From NCBI RefSeq assembly GCF_900109345.1, contig NZ_FNZN01000004.1, forward strand, positions 1-64,000: DNA of 64,000 nt. Reading direction: 5' to 3'. Under the pieces are notes generated by a model, which was not told where the DNA came from, made no database searches, and saw only the letters and a list, made by a program, of their open reading frames with translations. Both the position numbers and the translations under genes were made by a program. The number at the start of each line of letters is the position of its first letter. Within the stretch, counting starts at the first letter, position 1. Source of the stretch: Maribacter orientalis. GTDB lineage: Bacteria > Bacteroidota > Bacteroidia > Flavobacteriales > Flavobacteriaceae. This document shows positions 33,847 to 43,364 of this stretch, in pieces.

Positions 33847-34365
33847 CTATTTCGGAGGATATTTACTAAATATCTTATCGACTACTGCTTGTAGTTTCTT
33901 TGACTTTTCTGCGGGTGTATCTCCTTCACGAAAAGGACTTTCACTAATCGCTTGCCAAATTAACATGTCTTTATTCGAGTCGACAAAATCTATCTGCAAT
34001 TCTCGTGTTAATTTTGGTCCACCAACGGGGATACCAATAGAAACTCCTCCGCCTATGTTACCACCGCCTCCACCAAGTCCAACACCAACATTGTTGCCTT
34101 GCTGAGACTTAAATACAGAACTCTTAATATTGATAAAAACATCGGGTTCTTCTGCAAACATGAATCCTTTTTCACCTAAAGTAGCATCTAAGGCATCCAT
34201 TAATCTTTTCTCATCTAATTGACTTAGACCCGTTTCTATGTCTGGGAAATAATTATAAGTAGTATACGAAGTGAAATCGGTCTGGTTATCATAGTCATAA
34301 TTAACTCGAGCAACTCCGCATGAAGTAAAAACCAGTAATAAAACACTAAATAAGAAGATTCTCAT
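33847..34365 (-). CDS. DUF4136 lipoprotein
   Basis: A 172-residue protein with lipoprotein signal (FLFSVLLLVFTSCG). DUF4136 features include YDYDNQTDFTSYTTYNYFP and a glycine-rich loop (VGVGLGGGGGNIGGGVSIG). The family is common in Bacteroidota envelopes with no known activity. It is convergent with the transglutaminase-like gene (17 bp apart) and upstream of obgE on the same strand, but separated by 66 bp. Confidence 0.85.
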   Translation of the reverse strand: MRIFLFSVLLLVFTSCGVARVNYDYDNQTDFTSYTTYNYFPDIETGLSQLDEKRLMDALDATLGEKGFMFAEEPDVFINIKSSVFKSQQGNNVGVGLGGGGGNIGGGVSIGIPVGGPKLTRELQIDFVDSNKDMLIWQAISESPFREGDTPAEKSKKLQAVVDKIFSKYPPK

Positions 34366-34431
34366 AAAATTGTCTTTCCTTAAAATTAAAGAAAAATAAA
34401 GCTTAATTCGAGTTTTTAAGCAGGTATTCGA

Positions 34432-35433
34432 TTAAGAGTTAAGCATTGCCCAGAGCTTATCCTTTAATTCAACAATTCCCATTTGCGCAACCGATGATAT
34501 AAACATAAACGGAGTGCCCTTTAAATCTTTGTTCAATTCCTCTCTCATTTCATCCATGAGTTCGTCATCTAGCATATCACTTTTAGATATACATATTAAA
34601 CGGTCTTTATCAAGCAATTCAGGGTTGTAACGTCTTAACTCATCTAACAAAATCTCGTATTCCTTACTTATATCTTTACTATCTGCAGGTATTAAAAAAA
34701 GTAAGTTTGAATTACGCTCAATATGTCTTAAGAAATAATGTCCTAAGCCTTTACCTTCTGCTGCTCCTTCAATTATACCAGGAATATCGGCCATTACGAA
34801 ACTCTTAAAATCGCGGTATTCTACAATACCTAAGTTCGGTTTTAAGGTAGTAAACTCGTAATCGGCAATTTTTGGTTTCGCTGAAGTTATTACCGATAAT
34901 AAGGTTGATTTACCGGCATTGGGAAAACCTACCAAACCAACATCGGCCAGTACTTTTAATTCTAGTAAAAACTCACCCTCTAGCCCATCAACTCCAGGTT
35001 GTGCATATCTAGGAGTTTGATTTGTAGATGTTCTGAAATGCCAGTTACCGCGACCACCCATTCCACCTTTCAACAGAATTTTTTCTTCACCATGCTCGGT
35101 AATTTCAAAAAGCACGTCTTTGGTCTCAAAATCTTTAATAATAGTACCTAAAGGCACATCTAAATACACATCTTCACCGTCAGCACCTGAACTTCGGCTT
35201 TTACTGCCATGCTCACCATGACCGGCCTTAAAATGCTTTTTGTATTTGAAGTTGACCAGTGTCCAAAGGTTTTCATTTCCTCGAACAATGATATGACCGC
35301 CACGACCACCATCGCCACCATCAGGACCACCTTTGGTAATAAATTTTTCACGGTGCAAATGCACAGATCCCTTGCCTCCTTTACCAGAAGTCAAACCCAC
35401 TTTTACGTAGTCTACAAAATTACCTTCTGTCAT
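34432..35433 (-). CDS. obgE: GTPase Obg/CgtA
   Basis: A 333-residue protein. The glycine-rich Obg fold (about residues 1-158) carries [13 protein letters not shown] and GDGGRG-type repeats. The G domain has G1 [10 protein letters not shown]2/switch [10 protein letters not shown]3 DIPG and NKxD replaced by SKSD. The C-terminal OCT domain is absent, as usual in this phylum. Obg binds the 50S subunit and couples ribosome assembly to GTP/ppGpp levels. It is followed upstream on the same strand by hpt-adk. Confidence 0.95.
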   Translation of the reverse strand: MTEGNFVDYVKVGLTSGKGGKGSVHLHREKFITKGGPDGGDGGRGGHIIVRGNENLWTLVNFKYKKHFKAGHGEHGSKSRSSGADGEDVYLDVPLGTIIKDFETKDVLFEITEHGEEKILLKGGMGGRGNWHFRTSTNQTPRYAQPGVDGLEGEFLLELKVLADVGLVGFPNAGKSTLLSVITSAKPKIADYEFTTLKPNLGIVEYRDFKSFVMADIPGIIEGAAEGKGLGHYFLRHIERNSNLLFLIPADSKDISKEYEILLDELRRYNPELLDKDRLICISKSDMLDDELMDEMREELNKDLKGTPFMFISSVAQMGIVELKDKLWAMLNS

Positions 35434-35491
35434 TGATATTTTTTCAGTTCAAAAATCTTTAGCCAATTGATTTGACGAAAGAGATTCTATA

Positions 35492-36601
35492 TTATTTTAA
35501 GCCTTCGATTACTTTCGTTAGGCGTTCGGTAATTTCTGTAATAGAACCAATACCGTTTACACTATGAAATTTACCTTGTGCTTCGTAAAATTCTTTTACG
35601 GGCGTAGTTTTTTGATTGTACTCGTCAAAACGATTTCTAATTTTAGCAACATCTTGATCATCAATACGACCACTTATTTTACCACGTTCTAAAAGACGTT
35701 CTATTAAAATTTCGTCATTCGCTTCTAAAGCAATAGTAGCATTAATTCCCATATCCTTTGATTCTAAGAAATTATCCAATGCTTCAGCTTGCGCTGCCGT
35801 TCTTGGGAATCCATCAAAGATAAATCCATCAGCTTCAGGATTTTTTTCCACTTCCTCCATCAACATTTTTATGGTAACCTCATCAGGTACCAAATCACCT
35901 TTATCCATATATGATTTAGCCAAAGTTCCTAATGCTGTTCCATTTTTTATATTATACCGAAACACATCTCCCGTAGAAATATGTTTGAGGTTATATTTTT
36001 CCTTTAGGAATTCTGCCTGTGTGCCCTTGCCGGCTCCTGGTTTACCAAAGAGTACAAGATTGATCATATGTTTCTGGTTTAGTTGGTATATTTCTCTTAA
36101 ATTTCTTCCTTGCTCTTTATAATCAAGACCATAACCCACGATAAAATTATCTGGTATGGCCAGTCCGAAATAATCAATGGCGTATTCACCTTTGTATACA
36201 TCTGGTTTATAAAAAAGACTGGCTATTTTGAATTCCTTGACATTCGTTTTTGAAAATAAATGCACCAATTTTTGCAAAGTACGCCCTGTATCAATAATAT
36301 CTTCTAGGATAATAATACTGCGACCCTCAATATTTTCTGGAACATCTAATAAGGTTTCTACAATTCCTGTAGATGTTAAACCTTGATAAGAACTCAACCT
36401 TACAAACGAAACTTCACATGGATGTTGATAGGCTTTCATTAAATCTGATACAAACATGAAAGACCCATTTAAAACACCAACAAAAATTGGCGTCTCATCT
36501 TTGTAATCCGCAGCAATTTTATCAGCGACGCTTTTAACGGCCTGTTGAATTTCTAATTCGCTTAAATAGCGTTTAAAAAACTTGTCGTGAATTTGTATCA
36601 A
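35492..36601 (-). CDS. Bifunctional hypoxanthine phosphoribosyltransferase / adenylate kinase
   Basis: A 369-residue fusion. Residues 1-178 are a hypoxanthine-guanine phosphoribosyltransferase, with the PRPP loop in LEDIIDTGRT (about 99-108). Residues 179-369 are adenylate kinase: P-loop GKPGAGKGTQ, the AMP-binding DGFPRTAAQA, and the LID RGKISGRIDD of the short, zinc-free type. Salvage of purine bases and AMP/ATP balance are thus made in one chain; such fusions occur in Flavobacteriaceae. An in-frame ATG (36067) exactly at the adk start could allow a separate Adk. It is divergent from purK, and both feed purine metabolism. Confidence 0.93.
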   Translation of the reverse strand: MIQIHDKFFKRYLSELEIQQAVKSVADKIAADYKDETPIFVGVLNGSFMFVSDLMKAYQHPCEVSFVRLSSYQGLTSTGIVETLLDVPENIEGRSIIILEDIIDTGRTLQKLVHLFSKTNVKEFKIASLFYKPDVYKGEYAIDYFGLAIPDNFIVGYGLDYKEQGRNLREIYQLNQKHMINLVLFGKPGAGKGTQAEFLKEKYNLKHISTGDVFRYNIKNGTALGTLAKSYMDKGDLVPDEVTIKMLMEEVEKNPEADGFIFDGFPRTAAQAEALDNFLESKDMGINATIALEANDEILIERLLERGKISGRIDDQDVAKIRNRFDEYNQKTTPVKEFYEAQGKFHSVNGIGSITEITERLTKVIEGLK

Positions 36602-36666
36602 TTTTGTTAGATTATCAAGGTCTGCAAAGATAAGGTATTGCCTTGTGTTTTTAATTAGAAAGGAAT

Positions 36667-36695
36667 TGGTTTCTAAGATTTAACCGTATTTTTGT
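36667..36695 (+). promoter_or_regulatory. purK promoter
   Basis: TTG at 36667-36669, 18-base spacer, TATTTTTG at 36688-36695. The start codon follows 42 bases later. Confidence 0.6.
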
Positions 36696-36737
36696 GAGAC
36701 TTAGGGTGTTTTTCTCATTGCTAAAAGCAACATTTAT

Positions 36738-37892
36738 ATGGATTACTTTTCTTCAGATTTCAAATTAGGCATTTTAGGTGGTGGTCAATTAGGCAAAATG
36801 ATGCTGTACGAAACTCGAAAATGGGATATATACACCAAAGTTTTAGATAGTTCTTCTGAGGCTCCAAGCCGTATTTCGTGCAATGAATTTGTTCAAGGCA
36901 GCCTTTTAGATTATGAAACTGTTTATAATTTTGGGAAAGACGTAGATGTACTTACTATCGAAATAGAAAATGTAAATCTAGATGCCTTAGAGAAATTAGA
37001 AGAAGAAGGTGTAAAAGTTTATCCACAGCCAAAAGCTTTACGCATTATTCAAAATAAGGCTAAACAAAAATTGTTTTATGTAGACCATGAAATACCCACG
37101 GCAGATTTTCAACGTTTTGCTTACTTAAGTGAAATAGAGGATAGCATTGCAAATGGTGGCCTAAAATTACCTTTTGTTTGGAAAGTGGCACAATTTGGTT
37201 ATGATGGCCAAGGAGTGAAAATTGTTAGAAGCTTAGATGATTTAAAAGGTCTACCCGCGGGAGAATGCATTACAGAAACTATGATTCCTTTTAAAAATGA
37301 ATTGGCGGTCATTGTTTCTAGAAATTCTAAAGGAGAAATAAAAACCTACCCAGTGGTGGAAATGGAATTTCACCCAGAAGCCAATCAAGTAGAATATGTT
37401 ATTTGCCCTGCTCGAATTGATAAAAAGGTAGCGGAGAATGCTCGTTCATTGGCATTAAAAGTTGCAGAGAAAATTGGACTTACTGGTTTATTGGCGGTTG
37501 AAATGTTTCAAACAATAGATGACAAAATATTAGTGAATGAAGTTGCACCAAGACCTCATAATAGTGGTCATTATAGCATTGAATCTAGCTACACTAACCA
37601 ATTTGAACAACATATACGTAGTATTCTGGGGTTACCATTAGGTAATACCGATAGCAAAGTGGCAGGAGTTATGGTGAATCTTGTTGGTGAAGAAGGCTAC
37701 ACCGGTGATGTAGTTTACAAAAACATAGAGGAGATTTTGGCCATGGAAGGTGTTACTCCACACATTTATGGAAAAGCGCAAACAAGACCTTTTCGTAAAA
37801 TGGGTCATGTGACCATTGTCAATAATGATTTGGCCAAGGCAAGAAGTATTGCGCAAAAAGTAAAGGAAACGATTCAAGTGATTTCAAAATAA
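36738..37892 (+). CDS. purK: N5-carboxyaminoimidazole ribonucleotide synthase
   Basis: A 384-residue ATP-grasp enzyme. The N-terminal nucleotide-binding start is LGILGGGQLGKM. The ATP-grasp region has PFVWKVAQFGYDGQGV, where family members usually carry KTR-x-GGYDGKG, and VNEVAPRPHNSGHY. It carboxylates AIR using ATP and bicarbonate for purine synthesis. It is followed five bases later by purE, its usual partner. It is slightly unusual in having WKVAQFGYDGQG, common in Bacteroidota. Confidence 0.95.
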   Translation: MDYFSSDFKLGILGGGQLGKMMLYETRKWDIYTKVLDSSSEAPSRISCNEFVQGSLLDYETVYNFGKDVDVLTIEIENVNLDALEKLEEEGVKVYPQPKALRIIQNKAKQKLFYVDHEIPTADFQRFAYLSEIEDSIANGGLKLPFVWKVAQFGYDGQGVKIVRSLDDLKGLPAGECITETMIPFKNELAVIVSRNSKGEIKTYPVVEMEFHPEANQVEYVICPARIDKKVAENARSLALKVAEKIGLTGLLAVEMFQTIDDKILVNEVAPRPHNSGHYSIESSYTNQFEQHIRSILGLPLGNTDSKVAGVMVNLVGEEGYTGDVVYKNIEEILAMEGVTPHIYGKAQTRPFRKMGHVTIVNNDLAKARSIAQKVKETIQVISK

Positions 37893-37897
37893 AAAAC

Positions 37898-38386
37898 ATG
37901 AGTAAAGTAGCCGTAGTAATGGGAAGTACCAGTGACATGCCCGTAATGCAAGAAGCCATAGATATTTTAAGAGGATTTGATATAGAAGTCGATGTCGACA
38001 TTGTATCTGCACACAGAACTCCAGAAAAATTATTCGATTTCAGTAAAAATGCCCACATTAATGGCTATTCTGTTATTATAGCCGGGGCTGGTGGGGCCGC
38101 ACATTTACCCGGCATGGTGGCTTCTTTGTCGCCACTACCTGTAATTGGAGTACCCGTAAAAAGCAGTAATTCTATTGATGGGTGGGATTCTATCCTCTCC
38201 ATTCTTCAAATGCCTGGCGGAGTACCAGTGGCAACAGTTGCCCTTAATGGTGCGAAAAATGCAGGAATTTTAGCCGCACAGATAATCGGTAGTTCAGACA
38301 AATGTGTACTCGATAAAATTATTTTTTACAAAGAAGGTTTGAAACAAAAAGTAATTGAAGGAGCAAAAGCGGTAAACGGTAAATAG
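37898..38386 (+). CDS. purE: N5-carboxyaminoimidazole ribonucleotide mutase
   Basis: A 162-residue protein. The signature begins VVMGSTSDMPVMQEA, followed by VSAHRTPEKLFDFS and the catalytic region AGAGGAAHLPGMVAS, with the QMPGGVPVATVA segment. It moves the carboxylate of N5-CAIR to C4 in purine synthesis. It is translated five bases after purK. It is the class I (bacterial) type. Confidence 0.96.
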   Translation: MSKVAVVMGSTSDMPVMQEAIDILRGFDIEVDVDIVSAHRTPEKLFDFSKNAHINGYSVIIAGAGGAAHLPGMVASLSPLPVIGVPVKSSNSIDGWDSILSILQMPGGVPVATVALNGAKNAGILAAQIIGSSDKCVLDKIIFYKEGLKQKVIEGAKAVNGK

Positions 38387-38467
38387 TTGTTCGTTTAAGC
38401 ATAATTTTATTCGTTACTCACAAAGGCAAATCTCAATACTCAAATCTAATTTCTCAACACTAGTTAA

Positions 38468-40492
38468 ATGAATCCATTACTATCTCCATTCGATACAGCT
38501 CCGTTTTCACAGATAAAAAACAAACATTTCAAGCCTGCATTCTTACAATCTATTGAAGATGCCAGAAAAGAAATAGATGCCATAACCTCAAATACCGAAG
38601 AACCAACATTTGAAAATACTATCGAAGCTTTAGAGTTTTCTGGTCAACAATTAGACCGTATTTCGAGTGTATTCTTTAATTTGAACTCTGCCGAAACCAA
38701 TGAGGAAATTCAAAAGATTGCTCAAGAAATTTCACCATTACTATCGGAGTTTGGGAATGACATCACTTTAAACGAAGCACTTTTCAAAAGGGTGAAATCA
38801 GTTTACGATAAAAAAGACTCATTAAACCTTACTGTAGAGCAAGACACACTTTTAGATAAAAAATACAAGAGTTTTAGTAGAAACGGCGCTAATTTATCTG
38901 AAGAAAAAAAGACACGTTTACGAGCCATAGATGCTAAGTTGGCAAAATTGAAATTGACTTTTGGCGAGAATGTACTTGCCGAAACTAATAAATACCAATT
39001 ACATCTTACAAATGAATTAGATTTAGACGGACTACCAGAAGGCGAAAAAGAGGCTGCTGCACAATTAGCCGTGTCTAAAGGAAAAAAAGAAGGTTGGATG
39101 ATTACGTTAGATTACCCAAGCTATATTCCTTTCATGAAGTATGCTAAAAACAGGGAATTACGCAAAGAGCTATCATTGGCTTTTGGCAGCAAAGGTTTTC
39201 ATAATGACAAGTTAGACAATCAAAACAATGTTCTTGACATTGTAAAATTACGCTTTGAGAGGGCCAACCTTTTGGGCTATAAAACCCATGCCGATTTTGT
39301 TTTAGAAGAACGCATGGCACAAACACCAGAAAAAGTACATTCTTTCTTAAATGAATTACTTGAAAAAGCAAAACCAGCAGCAGAACGCGAATTTCAACAG
39401 CTTGAAAATTTCGCAAAAAAAATAGATGGAATTGACCGTTTAGAAAAATGGGATGGTAGTTTTTATTCAGAAAAATTAAAGCAAGAATTATTTGACCTTG
39501 ATGATGAAAAGCTGAAACCTTATTTCAAGCTTGAAAATGTTATAAAAGGAGTTTTTAAAGTTGCCGAAAACTTATTCGACCTTCATTTTGAAGAAGTCAA
39601 TGACATTGAGAAATACCACGACGAGGTTAAAACCTATAAAGTTTACGACACAGATAAAAATTTCGTCTCACTATTTTATGCTGATTTTCACCCAAGAACA
39701 GGGAAACGTGGTGGTGCATGGATGACATCCTATAAATCGCAATGGAAAAGAAACGGCGAAAATGTGCGACCACATATTTCAAACGTATGCAACTTTACGC
39801 CATCAACTAAAAGCAAACCATCTTTACTGACCTTTAATGAAGTAACAACTTTATTCCATGAATTTGGTCACGGTTTACACGGTATGCTGGCAAACACTAC
39901 TTACCCTAGTCTTTCAGGCACATCAGTATTTTGGGATTTTGTAGAATTGCCAAGTCAGATTTTAGAGAATTGGTGCTATGAAAAAGAAGCATTAGAATTG
40001 TTCGCAACGCATTATGAAACGGGAGAAACCATACCTATGACATTGGTTCAGAAAATTAAAGAGTCTGCTACTTTTCAAGAAGGCATGCAAACTTTACGTC
40101 AGTTAAGTTTTGGCTTATTGGATATGTCTTGGCACGGTATTGACCCATCAAAAATTACCAATGTAAAGGCACATGAAGATGAAGCTTTTAAAAACACCAC
40201 TCTTTATCCTGAGACACCAGAAACTTGTATGAGTACGGCTTTCTCACATATTTTTCAAGGTGGTTATTCTTCTGGATACTACAGCTACAAATGGGCCGAG
40301 GTTTTAGATGCAGATGCCTTTGCCTATTTTAAAGAGAAAGGTATTTTCAACAAAGAGGTCGCCACTAAGTTTAAGGATAATGTACTATCTAAAGGCGGCA
40401 CAGAAAATCCTATGGTTCTTTACAAAAGATTTAGAGGCGCTGAACCTAAAGTTGAAGCGTTATTGGAACGAGCAGGATTATTAAAACTTTAG
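38468..40492 (+). CDS. M3-family oligopeptidase (Dcp/oligopeptidase A-like)
   Basis: A 674-residue cytoplasmic zinc peptidase. The zinc motif is FHEFGHGLH, with the third ligand in the ELPSQILENW segment. The helical N-terminal lobe occupies residues 1-420. FSHIFQGGYSSGYYSYKWAEVL is the C-terminal signature of the family. No signal peptide is visible. It degrades short peptides (5-20 residues). It is 76 bp downstream of purE and probably separately transcribed. Confidence 0.93.
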   Translation: MNPLLSPFDTAPFSQIKNKHFKPAFLQSIEDARKEIDAITSNTEEPTFENTIEALEFSGQQLDRISSVFFNLNSAETNEEIQKIAQEISPLLSEFGNDITLNEALFKRVKSVYDKKDSLNLTVEQDTLLDKKYKSFSRNGANLSEEKKTRLRAIDAKLAKLKLTFGENVLAETNKYQLHLTNELDLDGLPEGEKEAAAQLAVSKGKKEGWMITLDYPSYIPFMKYAKNRELRKELSLAFGSKGFHNDKLDNQNNVLDIVKLRFERANLLGYKTHADFVLEERMAQTPEKVHSFLNELLEKAKPAAEREFQQLENFAKKIDGIDRLEKWDGSFYSEKLKQELFDLDDEKLKPYFKLENVIKGVFKVAENLFDLHFEEVNDIEKYHDEVKTYKVYDTDKNFVSLFYADFHPRTGKRGGAWMTSYKSQWKRNGENVRPHISNVCNFTPSTKSKPSLLTFNEVTTLFHEFGHGLHGMLANTTYPSLSGTSVFWDFVELPSQILENWCYEKEALELFATHYETGETIPMTLVQKIKESATFQEGMQTLRQLSFGLLDMSWHGIDPSKITNVKAHEDEAFKNTTLYPETPETCMSTAFSHIFQGGYSSGYYSYKWAEVLDADAFAYFKEKGIFNKEVATKFKDNVLSKGGTENPMVLYKRFRGAEPKVEALLERAGLLKL

Positions 40493-40512
40493 TGAAAACT
40501 CATATTTAATAA

Positions 40513-41100
40513 TTAAACACAAATTCATTTGTGAAAAGAATAAAGTAACAGCATTTTGCGATGCTGTCTTTTCAATTGCAATGACGCTTCTTATTCTAGA
40601 AATAGATGTACTGAGCAGCGAAGTTCTAAACAAAAGTGATTTTTTAGCCGTTTTAGCAAATCGTATACCCAATTTCATTGGGTTTTTGGTAAGTTTTATG
40701 GTTATTGCCATATATTGGGTTTCACATTTGCGTATTTTAAGCTATGTAAAACTAAATCAATGAAAAACTGATTTGGTTAAACATAGCACTATTACTTTCC
40801 GTAGTTTTTCTACTATTTTCAACAGCAATTTATGTAGGTGATTTTTAAGGCACAGCATCTTTTGTATTTTATTGTAGTAACCTTGTTATCTTAGGCCTAC
40901 TAAATTATTTTTTAGTGCTGTATATTTCAAAAAAAGAAATAGGTTTCAATGGAATGACGGAAACCGTGGTGAAATGGTTGAAATTTAGGTCTGCCAATGC
41001 TGTTCTAGTATGGACTTTAGCTTCTATTTTAGCGCTTTGGTAGCCTTTAACGGCACGTATAGTTTTTGTGCTGATATTTATTTATTATTCAAGCTATAGG
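40513..41100 (+). pseudogene. Decayed TMEM175-type potassium channel gene
   Basis: Translation gives VTAFCDAVFSIAMTLLILEID, matching the FSDxVFAIAxTLLxLEI filter helix of prokaryotic TMEM175 channels, then a second helix (IGFLVSFMVIAIYWVSH). The frame breaks near 40762 and continues in another frame (LIWLNIALLLSVVFLLFSTAIYVGDF), with stops at 40846 and 41041 before further hydrophobic helices. The N-terminal Met is lost too. A channel gene has therefore been inactivated by several mutations. Confidence 0.75.
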
Positions 41101-41198
41101 TAATCGATATTATAAAAAAAATTAGAGATGAAATGGTTTTAGAATCCTAAAACCATTTCATTGTAAATAATGCAGTGTATTTTAAAGTATGACGACTA

Positions 41199-41555
41199 TT
41201 AATCCTTAGATAGCTTCCACATATCGTAGCCACCTTCTAAATTGATTACATGCAAAAACCCAAGTTCTTTTAATCTAGCCTGGGATTTTAAGCTTCTACC
41301 ACCTTTCTTGCAATACACATAAATGGTTTTATTCTTATCTATCGATGCCACTTTTTGATTAAAGTTGGGTGAAAACCAATCGATATTAAGCGCACCATCG
41401 ATATAACCTTCTGCAAATTCTTTTGGAGTTCTCACATCGAGAAGAATTTCTTTTGAAGAGTCAAAACTTTTAAATTCAGTTATGGATCGTGACTCCATTT
41501 GTGCAAAACCAAATTGAGCACTTATCAGTATAATAAAGAATAGAATATTTTTCAT
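41199..41555 (-). CDS. Secreted single-domain rhodanese
   Basis: A 118-residue protein with signal peptide KNILFFIILISAQFGFAQ. One rhodanese domain shows DVRTPKEFAEGYIDGALNID, the catalytic Cys in VYCKKGGRS and an ending GGYDMW. The open frame extends to 41576, but the ATG at 41555 places the signal at the very N-terminus. It is a periplasmic sulphur-transfer or redox protein of uncertain substrate. It is divergent from the sigma factor gene, with about 70 bp between them. Confidence 0.9.
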   Translation of the reverse strand: MKNILFFIILISAQFGFAQMESRSITEFKSFDSSKEILLDVRTPKEFAEGYIDGALNIDWFSPNFNQKVASIDKNKTIYVYCKKGGRSLKSQARLKELGFLHVINLEGGYDMWKLSKD

Positions 41556-41627
41556 GACTTGAGCGATTATACCCAAAAGTAAACATAATCCCCAAAATTA
41601 ATTTACTTTTGAGGTGCAGATTAAAAA

Positions 41628-42182
41628 ATGGAAACACACCAACTACATCCTGATACCTGGGTAGATCTTTATGCAGATTACCTTTTCAATTATGCCGTCA
41701 CTAGGGTTAGTGATTCTGAAATCGCAAAAGACCTTGTGCAAGACACTTTTATAGCAGGCCTTAAGTCGGCTAAAAATTTTAAAGGTGAGGCTACAGAACG
41801 CACGTGGCTAATTGCTATTTTAAAGAGAAAAGTCATAGATCATTATCGTAAAACAAATTCTAAAAAAGGAAAAGCAGAGGTACGTATGAGCTATAGTTCA
41901 CAAACTGATTCAGAGGGTGATTGGTTAGAAGAACGTATCGCTGATCCTAATAGTAATTTTGAAAATGATGCTATTGAAAACGAAGAATTGGGGCTTGCGA
42001 TTCAAAATTGCATATCTAAATTACCAAAGAAACAAGCTCAGGTTTTTAAGATGAAAACTATAGAAGGAATGGAAACTGAAGACATTTGTAATGCATTAGG
42101 AATAAATGCGTCTAATCTTTGGGTAATGATACATAGAGCCAGAACAGGTTTGATGGATTGTCTAAATCAAAATTGGTTTTAA
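41628..42182 (+). CDS. ECF-like sigma-70 family sigma factor
   Basis: A 184-residue protein with sigma region 2 (ADYLFNYAVTRVSDSEIAKDLVQDTFIAGL), an acidic linker (SDTEGDWLEE-type) and region 4 (LPKKQAQVFKMKTIEGMETEDICNALGI). It directs RNA polymerase to a specific stress regulon; the target promoters are not visible here. A -7-like TACTTTTG (41604-41611) lies just upstream. It is followed two bases later by its likely zinc-binding anti-sigma factor, so the pair is a regulatory operon. Confidence 0.93.
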   Translation: METHQLHPDTWVDLYADYLFNYAVTRVSDSEIAKDLVQDTFIAGLKSAKNFKGEATERTWLIAILKRKVIDHYRKTNSKKGKAEVRMSYSSQTDSEGDWLEERIADPNSNFENDAIENEELGLAIQNCISKLPKKQAQVFKMKTIEGMETEDICNALGINASNLWVMIHRARTGLMDCLNQNWF

Positions 42183-42184
42183 TT

Positions 42185-42415
42185 ATGATGATTTCATGTG
42201 AAAAAGCAGCAAATATTTGCGATAAAGTTCAATACGAAGAAGCTTCTGCTTGGGAGAAAATAAAATTAAAGTTTCATTTACTTATGTGCAAGACTTGCGC
42301 AAACCATAGTGTGAAAAATAAAAAATTGACTTCGCTATGTAATCAAGCGAGACTTGCTGTATTGTCAGAAGAAGACAAAAAGAAAATGAAAGATACTTGC
42401 TCTAAAGTAAAATAA
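42185..42415 (+). CDS. Zinc-binding anti-sigma factor (ZAS type)
   Basis: A 76-residue protein starting MMISCEKAANICDK. HLLMCKTC fits the H-x3-C-x2-C zinc anti-sigma motif used to sense redox state. There is no membrane segment, so it acts in the cytoplasm by binding the sigma factor encoded two bases upstream. The open frame starts earlier (42158), but those codons lie within the sigma gene. Release on zinc loss or thiol oxidation is inference. Confidence 0.8.
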   Translation: MMISCEKAANICDKVQYEEASAWEKIKLKFHLLMCKTCANHSVKNKKLTSLCNQARLAVLSEEDKKKMKDTCSKVK

Positions 42416-43235
42416 AACACTTCTTACCAATCATTATTAGCACCCACCAAAACAAAGGAATTGACTCCACCCAAAATGACGAAAAATATTTCTTTTGATT
42501 TAATTCCGTTCTAAATATAACAGCTAATAAAATAATAAATAGAATAGACTTAACAACTACGTTCGTTACATCTAAATCAGTTTTTAAAAAGGTAGCTGCA
42601 TAAAAAATAATTGCCCAACTCCAACCTATTAATTTAGCTCCCTTCACCCCTACCCGCTGCGGTAAAGTTTTCAATGCTGCACTATCATACTTTAAATCTC
42701 TAATCTCAAAAGGAACCAACAATATCAGCACCAGCATAAAACGTTGAAACGTTTCCACCTTAACATTCCAGTTGATTACTTCTAATTGGGAGATGGCAGG
42801 CAATATAACAGTAGTGCCTGCCCATACCGCAGCCACTATTAAAATTTTCAATCCACTTAAACTTCGAAAATTCTTATGCCTAGGCAATACAGGCAAAGCA
42901 TAAAGACCTGTAATTGCAACTAAAATAAATAAGGCAACTATAACTCTCTCTGATAAAAAAAATAGTTGATAAAAAGCAATTAGCAAACATATAAAGCTAA
43001 AAAACTGGATATTCTTGTGATACCTATTGGCAACTAGGATATATTTCTCCGCTTCAACGCCATATTTTACAAAATTATAACAGCCTATAGACCCAAAAAA
43101 AATGAAAATATAAAGTTCTTGAGGCACATTTATGTTTAAGGTAAGTGCGGTAACATGAACCAAACTAAATATAGCTAAAGCCACATGGATGCTAGCATCT
43201 AAGTAAAAATCAAAAATCCTTTTAATAAGGGCCAT
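42402..43235 (-). CDS. UbiA-like integral membrane protein
   Basis: A 277-residue protein with about eight membrane helices. It resembles UbiA prenyltransferases in layout and in a late EIRDLKYDSAAL motif comparable to their second Asp-rich motif. The first Asp-rich motif (NxxxDxxxD) is not clear; GCYNFVKYGVEAEK sits at that place. Activity is therefore uncertain, and it may be a divergent member acting on an isoprenoid or another lipid. It is convergent with the anti-sigma gene, overlapping its last codons by 14 bases. Confidence 0.65.
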   Translation of the reverse strand: MALIKRIFDFYLDASIHVALAIFSLVHVTALTLNINVPQELYIFIFFGSIGCYNFVKYGVEAEKYILVANRYHKNIQFFSFICLLIAFYQLFFLSERVIVALFILVAITGLYALPVLPRHKNFRSLSGLKILIVAAVWAGTTVILPAISQLEVINWNVKVETFQRFMLVLILLVPFEIRDLKYDSAALKTLPQRVGVKGAKLIGWSWAIIFYAATFLKTDLDVTNVVVKSILFIILLAVIFRTELNQKKYFSSFWVESIPLFWWVLIMIGKKCFILL

Positions 43236-43364
43236 TGAACAAAAGTAGTTAAAGTGTTTATAACCCTTTGTTTTGGTTAAAAACTTTCACATTACAGATC
43301 ACTTACAATCATAATTTACACACATAAAAGTGGTAATTTTGTACATTATATAACAATAGCATCT

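Noticed and set aside
40581-40763. A 60-residue gene starting MTLLILEI
   Set aside because: It is the surviving middle of the TMEM175-type pseudogene, with the family motif extending upstream of the ATG.
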